DNA of 64,000 nt, taken from contig NC_087377.1 of the NCBI RefSeq assembly GCF_963675165.1, positions 4,402,042-4,466,041 of the forward strand. Direction: 5' to 3'. The DNA comes from Halichondria panicea (Eukaryota; Porifera; Demospongiae; Suberitida; Halichondriidae). A program made the translations under genes and the position numbers. Below the pieces are notes generated by a model that was not told the origin of the DNA, did no database searches, and was given only the letters and a program-made list of their open reading frames with translations. Shown one piece after another: positions 34,214-46,617 of the stretch; the stretch's first letter is position 1; each line of letters opens with the position of its first letter.

Positions 34214-36300
34214 CTTCTTCAAATACCATGGTCATTTCTTTTAAAAACATGACCTGGCCTTATGACTTTCAATGACAACAGACAAGTTCTAGGGTTATAC
34301 AAGTATAACAATATTTTATTCAGTTATACATGCAAGCAGCAACTAAAAGCATAACTAACTCAAGGTGACATGATAATTATTTTCACAAGCATTAATTATA
34401 TTTTTGCGAATGAGAGTAAAATCGCAAAAATGTGTACTCGCAGATAACTGTAAATTGCAATGAATCTCAACCACTGGGAGTGATTAAAAACCTCGTAAAT
34501 CCGGACAAAAATTAATGCAAACTGAAAAAGAGGAGGGGCTGTCAGTATAATTATAGAATAGACTACTGCGCATGCGCAATCCAAGACTCACTGTATTGGA
34601 GAGAAAGTTGAGATAAAAGGCTATTCTAGCTAGCAGCTTCCCTTCTGGTCACAGTAATATCATAATACATGTATAAAAGTGTCTTCGTTAATGATATTCA
34701 TAATCAATTAATAACATTCGTTAATCCGGAAATGTCATGTACTTCGGATGGGGTCTGGTCCGGCTCTATTCGGATTAGCGAGGTTCTACTGTAGTTGAAT
34801 GTAATTTATTATTTGATTTAGATTACACCGACAGTGAGATTTTCCTTGCGATTCTTAATCAGCACACTCTCAACCCAGTGCTAGGAACGGTAGTAACGTG
34901 GTACTTGAGTGCACTAACAGGTATGCAATCACGTCAAAAGAATGGCTTCATGCATTGATAGTCCTGGAGTCATTATTTCGACTAATGGCATGTCGCTTTA
35001 CAGCATAGGAAATGTGACAGCCTGCTCTTAATATCTATATGCACACACGTATGTTACAGAACGCAGCCTGGAAGAATTGAACCAATTGCTGCAACTATAA
35101 GTAAGCAGTATAATCATAGTTCCTTCACGGTCTAAATCACAATTCATAATTACAATAATAACGAGTGTTGCAAGCATGCGCTTGCTAATATATGCCTCTC
35201 GCCATGTTATGCTTTCGCTCAAGTGTTATAGTACTTTCTATAATGAATGTTACATTGAAGTTAGCTTATCTATAATTATATTAAACTTACTGAGAAGAAA
35301 AGACTACATGCATCTATTGTTGTTATCTATTGTTACAGTATTATGTGGCTTACCAGGACCTCAAGAATGAAGAAAATTGATTCTTCCAAGATCAGTTCAG
35401 TTACTATTGAGAAGAAAAGACTTGTGTACATGCATATTGTTGTTATATATGGTAGTGTTTTGGCTTACCAGGCTCAAGAAAAATATGACTCTGCCAGGAG
35501 AATCTGGATTCTGGATATTATTTTCTCACACGTGGGGAATGAGTGCGCATGTGCATTACATCCACAGTAAAGAGTGTGAGATCAATTTCACAAATGGCTA
35601 CTAATGCTAGCTGTTTTAACAGATATTTTTTTACTCTTGTAGCTAACAAAAAGCTAGCGCTTTAGTGCAAGGCTAACTCATATGTTGAATAGAAAGTTTG
35701 TGCGAACAGATGATGCTATAAAAGATTCTGAAGAGACTGCAACAGCCTTCAAGTGAGTCAACCTAGCCATAACTCGAGAAAGAAACTTTAGTTTGCTAAT
35801 CCACGAATCGAGAGCATGGCTAGAAGCCTATAGAAGCTGTTAGTTTTCGTCGTATTGCAACCGTTGAGCAGTTACAGCTTTAGTGCAGTCTATGCATGCA
35901 ACAAGCAATGGACAAATTGGAAACTATAATTATATTGGATCCCACTGTGTTATACGTAATAAAAAAACATGTGGGAGCAACACGGAAGACGGTAAGCTGA
36001 AAACCCTGTTTAAGCTAGTTTTGTAGAAAAAAAGATGATGAATCACGAGTATTAGAGTTAGTATAACAATTTAATTGTCATTGCACACTTCACTGATGTG
36101 CAGATTTGATGGATACCATTGGCTGTAGGTCACATGATCAGCAATGTAACATATTCTGCCAGGGCAGTTGTTAGAAAATAAGCCATGACGTGCAATTACT
36201 GCATGGTCCAGATGTGCTATATTAATTGCACTGCTTCATTGTATAAAACCCCAGTGCTTGTGATGAATGATGTACGTGTACATCTACAGCACTTGACTTT
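34214..36300. other. Repeat-rich intergenic stretch
   Basis: Contains fragments of the dispersed repeat seen at 14380 and 44985 (35155-35225, 35625-35900) and a local direct repeat, GAGAAGAAAAGACT...GGCTTACCAGG, at about 35290 and 35410. An exon-like frame at 34822-34920 is discussed under rejected items. No gene is called. Confidence 0.4.
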
Positions 36301-36302
36301 CA

Positions 36303-37634
36303 GTTCAGTCAGGAGGTGATCTCCATAGCAGAAGAGATTGAAGCAGTAAGCGTCTGTTTGGAGATAGCTAGCAACCTGCCCAGAAATGTGGAAATAAGAG
36401 TTGTCTCACAAGATGGAAATGCCACTGGTATATATAACTATATAATCATGCAGTGTAGCCATGTTGTTCACTCCCCCTCTCTATATAAAGCCGAGGGACT
36501 ACACTGCTGTCTACACCATGGTCGCGTTCCTCAGTGGAACTGCTCGTGATGGTCCAGGATCTCACATGTGCTTAGACATTAAGATATCTGATGATAGTAT
36601 GGTTGAGATGAATGAGGTGTCCTGTTGACAGCACACTCTCTTGCTCCTAATGTCAACATCATCAATACTGCCACTGTTATTATCGTCAATAGTGATGGTA
36701 TATAGGTGAAATACTGATGTGTGATCATTGCACAAATGTGGCGTTGGCTTGTTTCAATCCAATACAGACTCTGCCACTATTATCATGGTCCATAATAATA
36801 GTTATATATATCCTAACCGTTCGTTTACAGTTGAAAGTGGACCTATACAACTACACTTCATCTGTACGAGGGCCCACAACTGACAATGGTAGTGTAGAAG
36901 TTGAGTTACAGAATGGCTTCAGGTTCCTGGAACAACAGTATACTTACGTCATAGTAAGTTTTCCAAATTGTGTTACATAGATTCACCATAATATTAGGTG
37001 GGCAGCAATGGACATGTAACACTAAACGGATCCGCTACGTTTATTACTAACGTAGAATCGCTCCCTTTTTCTTCATCTCCATTTCTAGAGCCCCCTTCTT
37101 GTCAAATATCAATCCATCTATAGGGGAGGACTAGTATTCTACAGAGAGACCCAAGACGATCTGCTCTTCACACGAGCTACCAATGAAGTGAGGACTGCCT
37201 TCCCTAACCACCCCACCTTCACTCCTGTGTCCTTGTTCATTGCAACTTGGCTTCAAGTTCCACCCGTATCTGGTGATGGGGTTAGTTTAGTAACAAGTAT
37301 GATCACCACAATTAATTATTCATTATTATACAGACGAATACTTTCCAAATCATTATGGCAACAGATGGTCAAGCTTCATTTGTCACCTTTATATACGATG
37401 ACACACAATGGACAGACGATGGTTAGGATGGTTTTGCTCCACTGGCTGGAATCGATGGTAGTGATAATTATGGTTCGCTCTGTGGCTCTACCTGGGTCTT
37501 CGTCAAATGATAATTATCAGGAACCTCACAACCACTAGCAATGTGGAGGTGCCTGGTTTGTGGATTTACAGGGTGGATTCTTCAGACATCATTGCTCCTG
37601 CATGGAGGAACTCGCTAGCCACCATGTCATGCAC

Positions 37635-37640
<6 letters not shown>
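36303..37640 (+). pseudogene. Decayed Calx-beta/NIDO-domain gene
   Basis: Exon-like pieces occur in order on the plus strand. A Calx-beta repeat is spread over 36303-36427 (FSQEVISIAEEIEAVSVC) and about 36490-36695 (RDYTAVYTMVAFLSGTARDG, then DDSMVEMNEV). A piece at 36828-36953 reads DLYNYTSSVRG...EVELQNGF. A NIDO domain follows at 37087-37276 (RGGLVFYRETQDDLLFTRAT, TFTPVSLFIATW) and from 37334 (NTFQIIMATDGQASFVTFIY, DGFAPLAGIDGSDNYG, VEVPGLWIYRVDS). A one-base loss after NEV causes a stop, and a TAG interrupts the NIDO domain after WTDDG. NIDO domains occur in nidogen-like extracellular proteins. The breaks indicate a pseudogene unless the sequence contains errors. Confidence 0.6.
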
Positions 37641-37665
<25 letters not shown>

Positions 37666-39640
37666 GTCAGCTTTACCGTGCAGCTACGCTTCGAGGCCGA
37701 TAACTAGCAGCAACCACATGCACACACACACACAATGCATGACATTGGTGGGAGGAGACTTGTCTATCTTGACCATACCCATGTTTCAATCGTTATATGA
37801 TGCATGCGATGTCCACTGAATGAATCTATACTCTTGGAAGCGTTTTAACGGAGAGTTCAAGTAGTGGAGCAAGCAAAATATTCGACATTTTCACTTAATT
37901 GTGATGTCACTGCAATAATGTGTTTACGTGACGATGTTTACCTCACTGTATATCAACAGCTATAGAGGCAAGTTGTTTCGCCGGTCAGTTTAGTTTACAT
38001 TGAGTGTATATTATTATACCACGGTAAGTAAGCACTGTACGTACATGTATAGCTGTATATGGAAACAGTTTGGTTACTTAGCTAAAAACACTGTGGATTT
38101 TTGTCTAAACACAAGAATATTATGTAAACTACTGAACGTAGATCAGTAACACACTATAGCTACAAACATACGTATAGTTATGTAAGACAATGTGCATATG
38201 TCTTTTCATACAAAATTAATGTCACACATTCACAATTTCCCCACATCATTGCAGGTACAGAAACCATGTGTATCCAATGGTTACTACACTGGATACAACG
38301 ACTAATTGTAATACTCATCTACGGAAGACCAATACAAGAAAATGGATGTCCCTACTGTCAGAACAGTTGCTATGTCACAATGTCTGGTGTGGTCCCGCTG
38401 AGGAGAAGGTGCCCCATACACCAAGACACACAAGACAGTTGAACAACGTCATGATCAACTCACAATAATCACTTATGACATTATTACGTGTATACATTAT
38501 AATTATCCTGGTAATGGTCACCTAATTGAAATTGATGACTCGGCTAATTCATAACAGTTACACACCACACACAATGTTTTCCCTTGCCAATAGCTTAGAG
38601 CTACGTAGTGTATACCAATGTCACAGGGTCAATACGTACACTTAAACCATGTATTATTATTAATATAAATTATAGTGATGTGGACCAAGTACGTATATAT
38701 GCAGTCTATTTAAATGATTAATCCAATGCACAGACATACCTCTTTTGTAGCCTAACATCATGTAAACGAGTAAAAATGGACGTCATGAATGTAAAAGAAA
38801 TATCGGGTTAATTATTAAGCAAGTTCACGATTACTGATAATTATTATAGAGTCATCTGTTGAAGGATAGTTGGAGGTGATTCCGAAGGGGCGGCCTAAAA
38901 GGTGATTAGTATCAACCAGTGTGTGTGTGGGCACATCCCCATAACTATAACCATGCACCATAATAATTTTATAATCACATTCTTGGTACAGTACCGCGAC
39001 TATGATTTAGTCTGACGAATCAGCAGCCCTTCTTTAGGTAAGACCGTCTGAACAGTACTCTTGTCTTGAGAAGGTTGATGACAAAACCTATGAGCAAATT
39101 CGTGACCTAACGCCCCTACGTATTTGTTAATTGTACACAAGCGCAGATATGCATCTCAACATCAACAACCTACTTCAATCTATTTGTGTTTTGCGTGTGG
39201 TGCTAACTCTGGTTATGCTTCGCAGCAGCTTCTATGTATGAAGCGTTTACCATGCATGTATGCGTAATGATATCCAAATTCGTTAAGCAATGTGCAGCCT
39301 CCAAGTTAACCACCTGACTGGACTTCTGCAATCTGATTGGTCAAGACGGAATTCTGGACATTATTGCAGTGATTCACAAGACTAATATAGTATTTGTATT
39401 AGTGTATATCGTCTTACTAGAATATTTTGCTGGTGACAAACCTTTGCGAATGAGCCAAATCAGAAGAAAAATTGACCCTTTGTTTTTGACTATTGCGTTC
39501 TGGTTTGTGTGTATTTACCCAGTTAGGTTTGCAGATTTTATTGTTGCGAATTGATCAACCCTCGCAAAGTTCACATAATTACGTTTGATATGTTAGTAAC
39601 ACAATAATTATTAGACAGGTTATAATGTAATTAACCTCCC
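37641..39640. other. Intergenic stretch, no gene seen
   Basis: Short AC tracts at 37628-37670 and 37720, then AT-rich unique sequence. Open frames are short and lack splice or domain support. Confidence 0.35.
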
Positions 39641-39721
39641 ATAAATGTATAATGTAGAAGTACATGCATGCATGCATCGATCAGTCTACTTCTACATTAT
39701 ACATTTATGGGAGGTTAATTT
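39636..39721. mobile_element. Small palindromic MITE
   Basis: Arms of about 33 bp: ATTAACCTCCCATAAATGTA... is mirrored by ...TACATTTATGGGAGGTTAAT around a loop containing ATGCATGCATGCAT. It has no coding sequence. Confidence 0.7.
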
Positions 39722-41219
39722 ACAGTACACAATTTAATGAGCTTTCCATCTTGGAGCTCAATATCAGTTTACATATAATCACTAGGCTAGACTATTAACA
39801 CACCATATTATAGTGGGTACATCAAAATTAGTTTTGGCCTGAAGAGTGTCCATATTTATACTGACGTTCTCCATAATTTTATATAGGGATGGTCCTTTAT
39901 AGGAGGTTCCAATCTAAGTCTAAGCAACACTATAATAATGCTATGTCTGATGTATATTATAGCAGTAGACCATAATATATACATTGCCACGGGGTATTTA
40001 CCACATTCTAACAGACTTCAGTGTGGTATCATAGTAACCATCAGTCCGCCCTAAGACCCCAAATGTAGTAAGACAGGTATAGTGCTATACCAGTTGCCTC
40101 ATGAATATATCAGAGCTATCTAAGTTGTAAGAAGACAGTTTACCATACGATAAACACTTTAAATTATGAATATTTGGGTCAAACTAGCATGCATGAAGTT
40201 GTGTAAAATGATTGCGGAAAGTTTGAATTTTTGAGCAAGCTGTTCACCATCGATGTAGCAAGCTAAAAATTGATTGAACAATTAAGAAGGATCTGAATAA
40301 CAATATATATTCAAGGTAAATGCCATACAAATGAATGGTGTTTGTAAAGCAGTTACACAAACTTTGACATAAATACACAACTTGGAAATAGCATAGAACA
40401 CATAATAAATGACTTCAAGCCTTCTAGCTTGCTGCTAAGCATGCACATGCATCAGATGCACAAGTTGATAATTTAGGCAGTCACTGGTTCCTTTTACATC
40501 TGGAGATATACAGCCATGAGTTCCACCAAGCACAGAGACTATTCAGAATGAGCTATCTTAAATTGAATTTGTGCGCAAGATGTTCACACTATCTCAATCT
40601 AGTCCAAACTTGCTGAGTCAATACATTCCATATTAAACTAATTTGTCTCCTAGTAACAAGTTCTAGTTCAGTAAATGGCCTGTGTTATATGAGCTTTGGA
40701 AATTCAGAAAAAATCACCCTTCACTACAATCTGGCAGAGTTGTTGGGTGTCATCATTATGAATCTCATTATGTATTATGAAAACAATGTTTTTGTGATGT
40801 CATCCTTATGAAACCATTAAAATACTTGCGTAGTATGTATTTCCTGTCTTGTCTTACAAATACTGAAAAGTTGGGGGTCTTAGGGCAGACTGCATGCACT
40901 ATAATACAAGCAGACACATCCAAATAAACATTATTATACTACAACACAGCTTCTCTTAAAGCTCATTTAGCGACAAATGTCAGATTTTTGACAGCTATAG
41001 TATAAGCTAGGAAGTATACACTGAGGCAGACCACTATATACAGGGGGGCAGAAATGAACGGTAAAGTTAACACACATACATAATGTTCCACTGATTAACA
41101 ACAATATACTATATTATGTTTATATAGTACAATACATGCAGCAGTGAATTTGTGATAGATGTAGCAGTTTGAAATGTAGCAGTTGAAAGTAGCAGTTTGA
41201 ACTCTAGAATTAATGTGTA
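39722..41219. other. Intergenic stretch, no gene seen
   Basis: AT-rich sequence with scattered stops. CAGTCCGCCCTAAGACCCC near 40045 and GGGGGTCTTAGGGCAGACTG near 40876 are partial inverted matches, so this may be a decayed inverted-repeat element of about 830 bp. Confidence 0.4.
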
Positions 41220-41224
41220 TACGT

Positions 41225-41457
41225 GTAGGTACTGTCGAGACAGTGAAGGTTGCTTGCTTTCTATTTACTGTGGTGGCAATTGTGATGATATTGGTTGTGC
41301 ATGGTTGTAATTGTTTTCAAGAGGAAAGAAGTTAGCAAGCCAGTGCAAGCTCAGGATGAGAGTGGGGGAACTCAGATGGACGGCCTCAAATGTACATATA
41401 ACGGTATACACACTGATTCTGAACAGTATATTCAAAGAACAGCCAAAAAGAAATAAT
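41225..41457 (+). pseudogene. Transmembrane-tail exon with a frameshift
   Basis: One frame gives TVETVKVACFLFTVVAIVMI then LVVHG, a transmembrane helix, and hits a stop at AGTTAG. The +1 frame from the end of the helix reads VVIVFKRKEVSKPVQAQDES, GGTQMDGLKCTYNG and HTDSEQYIQRTAKKK before a stop, a plausible cytoplasmic tail. The two halves lie in different frames, so the exon looks broken by a single-base change. The tail matches the relic at 4902-4945. It may have been the end of the Calx-beta/NIDO gene upstream, but nothing links them directly. Confidence 0.45.
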
Positions 41458-41551
41458 TTAAAAAAGAAGAAAAAGCGGAAAAACAAAGAGAGAGAAAAAC
41501 ACATAATAATATTATTATTATGACATGATTCATGTATAATGAAGGAAGCTA

Positions 41552-42164
41552 CAGGGGCGTAGCCAGACTTTTGAGACAGGGGTTTCTGCAGAAAAATCAG
41601 CGGCGCGATAGCGCCGCGAAATTTCTGAGGCCACGCCCACTTCCAGTACCACACCCTCTTGATTGGGGCACACCTACTGTTATTGACTATATATTGTTCA
41701 TGACTTTTTTACATGTTTGTGAGAAGCTAGCTAGCTATAGACGTAACATACTAGGCATGCAGGTGCCAATTGTGTATTGCTAGTCTAGCTGAGCAACAAT
41801 TAAATGTCATTTACCTGAGAGGTTTCATGTGGCTGAGATTGTTCTAAACTTGTACTTGTACACTTCCTGAATAAAGTTGTACTTAGAGCTGAGTCTGAGA
41901 ATACTGGAGCATTCAGGATTGATACTAGATCTAGAACTTAAGTCTTGGTCTTCTTTGTTTGAGGTAGCTAGCTAGCTGAGACTAACTAGCTGAGACAAAG
42001 CCAAAGTGAAACGCTTCACGGTGCTCTGATTATTGATTTGCAGCCACGTGTGAAAAGATGGGCAGGGCTGCATGATTTCAATTATAGGGAGCCCTGCCCA
42101 ATTTTCTCAGCAGCTCCTGGGGGGGTTTCTGGGCAACCAGGAAACAATGGTAGCTACGCCCCTG
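41552..42164. mobile_element. hAT-like non-autonomous element, 613 bp, TSD AGCTA
   Basis: The ends are CAGGGGCGTAGCCAGACTT and, inverted, CAGGGGCGTAGCTACC. The 5-bp AGCTA stands at 41547-41551 and 42165-42169. It contains no transposase frame. Confidence 0.85.
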
Positions 42165-42169
42165 AGCTA

Positions 42170-43525
42170 GATACATGGTGCATGTATGAATAATGGTGTC
42201 AGTTTGAACAGTGAATTGTTATATAAAGGCCTGCATGTGCATGCTTGCTAAATTAAGCTCATGCTTAGTATAGTACATATCGTATTCTATATACCGAGAT
42301 TACGCTCACCCTAATTACATGCTACACAGCAGCTACAGGTGGGATGAGCTTAATTTCGAAACGGTATTTTGTCTCGAAATCAACCACCCATGTGTTTGCC
42401 TCAAAATTACGCCCACTCATTAAGAAACTATTTCTTTTCTGTCTGTGTCTGAGGCCTGCATGCCAGCTATATAAGCTCCTGAAATACAATACATCATGCA
42501 GTTTAATTATACATCATAGGTAAAGTGGCTAGGTATCACACGAAGGTATACTAGTCAAGAAACTTTTATACGAGTGTTAAATTTACATTATTACAGTGAA
42601 ACATCCATTCTTTTATTATTATGACTTTACAGCCGGTATAACGATATGTAATGTTTGTGAGAAAGGCTGGCTGACAGACTGTGCTGCATGGTGCAACACA
42701 GTTGACATTTAACTATAATTACATGTTGAGCTATGAACATCTGTTGCACGGGCACATTAAGTGATAAGTATATACATGGGTTGTCAGAGTCAACGTTTTG
42801 TTTAAAGTGCTCCCAGAAATATTATAGTGATAGACATTATTCTTGATTAGAGTTAGTGGAGCGCTGGTGTCCGTGGTAGGCATCGAGTTCCACAATACGA
42901 TTGAGGTTTGTTGTTACAACTGAAGCGGGTGCGACCATGCAGTAACAACATTTTTACGTGGTCTCTTATGTTAAAATTGTCTGATACTTCCTTCAATGAC
43001 TTGACTAGAAACATTACAATTGTCTTGAATTTCAAACCAGTACATTAGTGGTAGTAGATTAAATTTGGACAGCCTCGATCTGTACGAGCTTGAATAACAA
43101 TTTAAATTTTAACAATTTTTAATTACTCCCAAAGAGCAACCATGCACACGCCATATGACAGCCAAGAGCTCAGGTCTGGATTGAAAGTACAACGTAAATC
43201 AACTTCTCAGGAACGGCCACCTCTCTACTCCGTACAATGGCAGCTTTCTAAGTCCCCAATCGCAATGAGCTATATTATAATAACCTCCCAGAACTGACAT
43301 CCACACCCAGAATTAGCAGAAAATTATTACTACGATAGTGACAATCGTGAAAACTTAAGTCTCTCTACAGCCTTTTCAAAGCTTTGTATAGCTAGAGTAA
43401 GAAAAGGTCCAAGGTTCATTTGATGCATACATGACTCGTCTGTGGTTGTCAATCAAAACCTATCAACAAAAAATCATAATTGCATCCAAGCAAACACATG
43501 CACACAACAATAGCACACACAGTGT
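42170..43525. other. Intergenic stretch downstream of the methyltransferase gene
   Basis: Unique-looking AT-rich sequence with no recognised gene. The 3' UTR of the methyltransferase gene probably lies at its right edge. Confidence 0.35.
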
Positions 43526-44299
43526 TCACTTGATGGCCATAACCACTTGACCATCGATCATCTTCATGTACTTCTCGAGGTTATAGGGGCCACTGTACTC
43601 CGGGTCAGCCTTGTAGGGGACCAGCTCAACACGAGAGAAACCAGCTGACTTTAGAGCCATGACAACCGCTTCATAATCCCATACACATACTTCGAATTTG
43701 AAACCTTTAATTGTTGACGCCATTTTCCTCGGCACACGTACATCACCGCTCCATTCATCAAGACGAATCACTCGTTGGTCAAATGTTTCAAGCTTTTCTT
43801 TAATTAGATGCGTGCTCTCTCTACCCAATGAGCAAGATATCGAACAAAATTCTCCACCGGATTTCAAGTTCATATAAACACAATTAGCAATACCGAGAAG
43901 TTCATCAAAATGCTCAGCAAAACAGAACAAATGCGCAGCCACGCAAACGTCAGCTTGAAAAATCTCCCTAGGAACCTTGGCATCATGACAGACGTACTCA
44001 ATTCGTCCATCTTGTACACCTGCCTCCACGTCCGACTGTCTTGAGAGGTCCAGCTGTTTCTGAACAATGTCTACTCCCACCACTTTGCTGGCTCCGTACT
44101 CTGAAATAAACCTCCTAGCTTTAATCCCCAGCCCACACGGTAGATCCAGTACAGTCTTGTCCCTCAGATTAGGCAAACAAGCGTATAAATTGAAGTATTT
44201 GGCAGCAACTGCAGGAATATTACGATCCGATATAACAGATGTATAAGTGTCCAACTTGTCATCAGAATGGTAGTCTTCCAACATTGCTTCAGCAGCCAT
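43526..44299 (-). CDS. Class I SAM-dependent methyltransferase, intronless, 257 residues
   Basis: A single exon from ATG at 44299 to the stop at 43526. Motif I is VLDLPCGLGIKA (residues 50-61), the glycine-rich SAM-binding loop. VVGVDIV follows with the acidic residue that binds the SAM ribose. A CHDAKVPREIFQADV segment corresponds to motifs II/III, and VAAHLFCFAEHFDELLG to the post-strand region. The length is typical of a small soluble methyltransferase. The substrate cannot be deduced. The protein resembles bacterial small-molecule methyltransferases in its motif wording, and the lack of introns in a window where other genes have many is compatible with bacterial transfer or retroposition; both are inferences. 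Codon use does not obviously differ from that of its neighbours. Confidence 0.85.
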   Translation of the reverse strand: MAAEAMLEDYHSDDKLDTYTSVISDRNIPAVAAKYFNLYACLPNLRDKTVLDLPCGLGIKARRFISEYGASKVVGVDIVQKQLDLSRQSDVEAGVQDGRIEYVCHDAKVPREIFQADVCVAAHLFCFAEHFDELLGIANCVYMNLKSGGEFCSISCSLGRESTHLIKEKLETFDQRVIRLDEWSGDVRVPRKMASTIKGFKFEVCVWDYEAVVMALKSAGFSRVELVPYKADPEYSGPYNLEKYMKMIDGQVVMAIK

Positions 44300-44339
44300 T
44301 ACTTGCTAGCTAGAATGTCTCTAGCTATAGACAACAACA

Positions 44340-45340
44340 AAGGAGCATGCTATCAACTTGTCAATATTGATCAATGTTGATATTGGATTGTGTGGTAGAT
44401 TGGAGTGTCATGAATGCGATTATCCTTTGCTGAGCTGTACCCTACATTTAACAGGCTGAAGGACACTATAGATCTATAACCTTTTTGGCTAACTATAGAG
44501 CTAGCAACATCATTCAACATCGTTACATTATTATTTTGTATTTTCAAGTTGATGAATTCGCAACAAAAAAATCTAAAAACAAAAATACGATCCTTGCCAG
44601 AGCGCAAAAAATTGTTCAGCTGATTTGGCTCAGTCACAAAGGTAAAATATTCCATGGTATCTACAATCAAACGTAGCAGTACAAGGGGAAAGTACCCATC
44701 CTACAATGCAATGTAGTGAACAGGAAAACTACAACTGAGCCCAACAATACAATAGGAGATAAACCACAAGAGCTTACCCTGTTAACTTTGTTGTTCTTTG
44801 CGTATATCCTCTTTAATACCAGCCACGATAATATGATTGTACAGCGTCTGTGGTGGATAATAATGAGAAACACAATCATGCATTTGGTTTGTAAGTGTGT
44901 GACTTAGCAAACGAGGAGATTTTGTGGCAACTAAAACCATTCCTCCCCAAATGCACAAATGCATCAACATGATATGGTAATGATAACGAGTGCTGCAAGC
45001 TACGCTGTGCTAATGCTTCTCGCCATTTTGCTTTCGTTTAAAAACTATTAAGAGTTATGGAAGAGGTAATTATAATTATATAAGTTATTGTTGACAGAAT
45101 TGAATTCCACACAGTCATTATAGGAGAGGAGCTTAATTAATGGATGCCTCAGTGGAGGTGCCAAAATAAACTATAGCTTTTTATACACACATTATTATTT
45201 TTGTTTTTTTAGAATCCAGGGAAATTCAAATAGTGGGTAATGATCGACTATGATTGTTATTAAAAACGATCGATGCCAAAAGTAATGGCTGCATCAGCGG
45301 AGCCTTGCAGCTCTCTTCTCACTCTTCCAGCTACCATTGC
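44340..45340. repeat. Repeat-rich 5' flank of the methyltransferase gene
   Basis: ATCAACTTGTCAATATTGAT to TGTGGTAGATTGGA resembles 56985-57045. The segment from 44985 (GATAACGAGTGCTGCAAGCT...) to 45340 is the dispersed repeat also found at 14380 and 24290. No gene was seen. Confidence 0.5.
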
Positions 45341-45783
45341 CAGGGTTTCATCTAGTGGGGGTCCCCCCCAAAAGAGAGGCGAAAATAGGAGGGGAGAGAG
45401 AGGGAGGGGGGGGGGGGAGAGAGAGAGGGGGAGAGAAAGGGGTACTATACACAACATTATCTAGACACGATCTTTTGCTATACATGTAGCTTTGCTAGAG
45501 GATGATAGGTCATCACCTACGTCTTATCACCATTGCTTTTGTATATAATTAGTACATGTGGTTTCTACAGTGTTTTATAGATAACGGTCCACAATTTCAA
45601 ACCAGTTACATGGAGTTGCCTGTCAATGCACATTGCCAGGAGTACATCGCTAGTAGGCACCAACAACAAACAATATAGGGGGTGTTGTGACCGGGAGTGG
45701 GCGTGGCCTCACATTTTTCGCCCTCACGCGCGCGTTTTTTTTTCAAACTTCCCCCCAAACTTAAAATCCTGGATGAAACCCTG
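45341..45783. mobile_element. CAGGGTTTCATC-ended non-autonomous element
   Basis: The ends CAGGGTTTCATCTAG and, inverted, CAGGGTTTCATCCAG differ at one base. The flanks ATTGC and ATAGC match at 4 of 5 positions. It splits the dispersed repeat whose intact form at 24555-24585 reads straight through. The left interior is a G/A-rich run. Confidence 0.7.
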
Positions 45784-46617
45784 ATAGCGTTCTATAGTGC
45801 AGAGCAGCTACTAAGTAGAGTAGCAACACTCTATTGAAAAGTTTTTCTAGCACTAAAATACGATGATGCATCTCATATAATTATAACACATGTGTTTTGC
45901 TGTGCAAACACACCAAGCTCATATATGTGCCAACTGTCCCGAATTGACCGGGACTGTTCCAGATTTAGCACGCCTTGTCCCGAACGGAACCTGCTATTCA
46001 CCTCAGATATACAAACATGCGCAGTGAGCTAGTGAAGCCACCATGATTGAGAGCTGAGCTGTGATGCTACTGGGACGTCCCCGCAACAATTAATATCTTC
46101 TTCCATGTATATAGGAAAACATGGAAGAAGATATGAAAATCGGATTAAATCATTGTGAATTCGTTTGGCACAATGGCAGCTCCCGTGTTTTGTCCCTGAA
46201 AGTTGGCTGGGGAAGTTGGCACCTATGGCTATGCAAGCTACTGATGGCTACCTCATCCTTGTAGAGATCACCATCTATCTTGATGAGGTTCTGCAGCCGG
46301 GGCAGGTTGGTAGGCAGTGTCCATTGCTTGTAGATTAACTGTTGTGAGCCAAGTGCGCATGCGTGTAGTAAAAAGGGTGGGGCTGCTTGCAAGAAAATCA
46401 CTCAGAAAGTAAGGAGTTATCCAACTCTGTTGAGGCCTCCCATAGGAGGGAGCTTAAAGCTACATGTTAAACTGCTATATAAGTCAGCAACAGGCTAGTC
46501 CAGGAAGAACTGTCTGCTTTAGAGAAGATCATGTGGGTGAACGCACTCCCGATACATCATTCTACAAATCAGTACAATTTCACAATATTTACCAAAAATA
46601 CAACAAAACGGTGCAAA

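Noticed and set aside
34822-34920. Exon-like 99-nt segment, open in one frame (EIFLAILNQHTLNPVLGTVV), flanked by AG and GT
   Set aside because: No domain and no in-frame partner exon were found; an open 33-codon segment between AG and GT is expected by chance.
45260-45464. Pro/Leu-rich or Arg/Gly-rich frames
   Set aside because: They are translations of the purine-rich run inside the CAGGGTTTCATC element and its flanking repeat.
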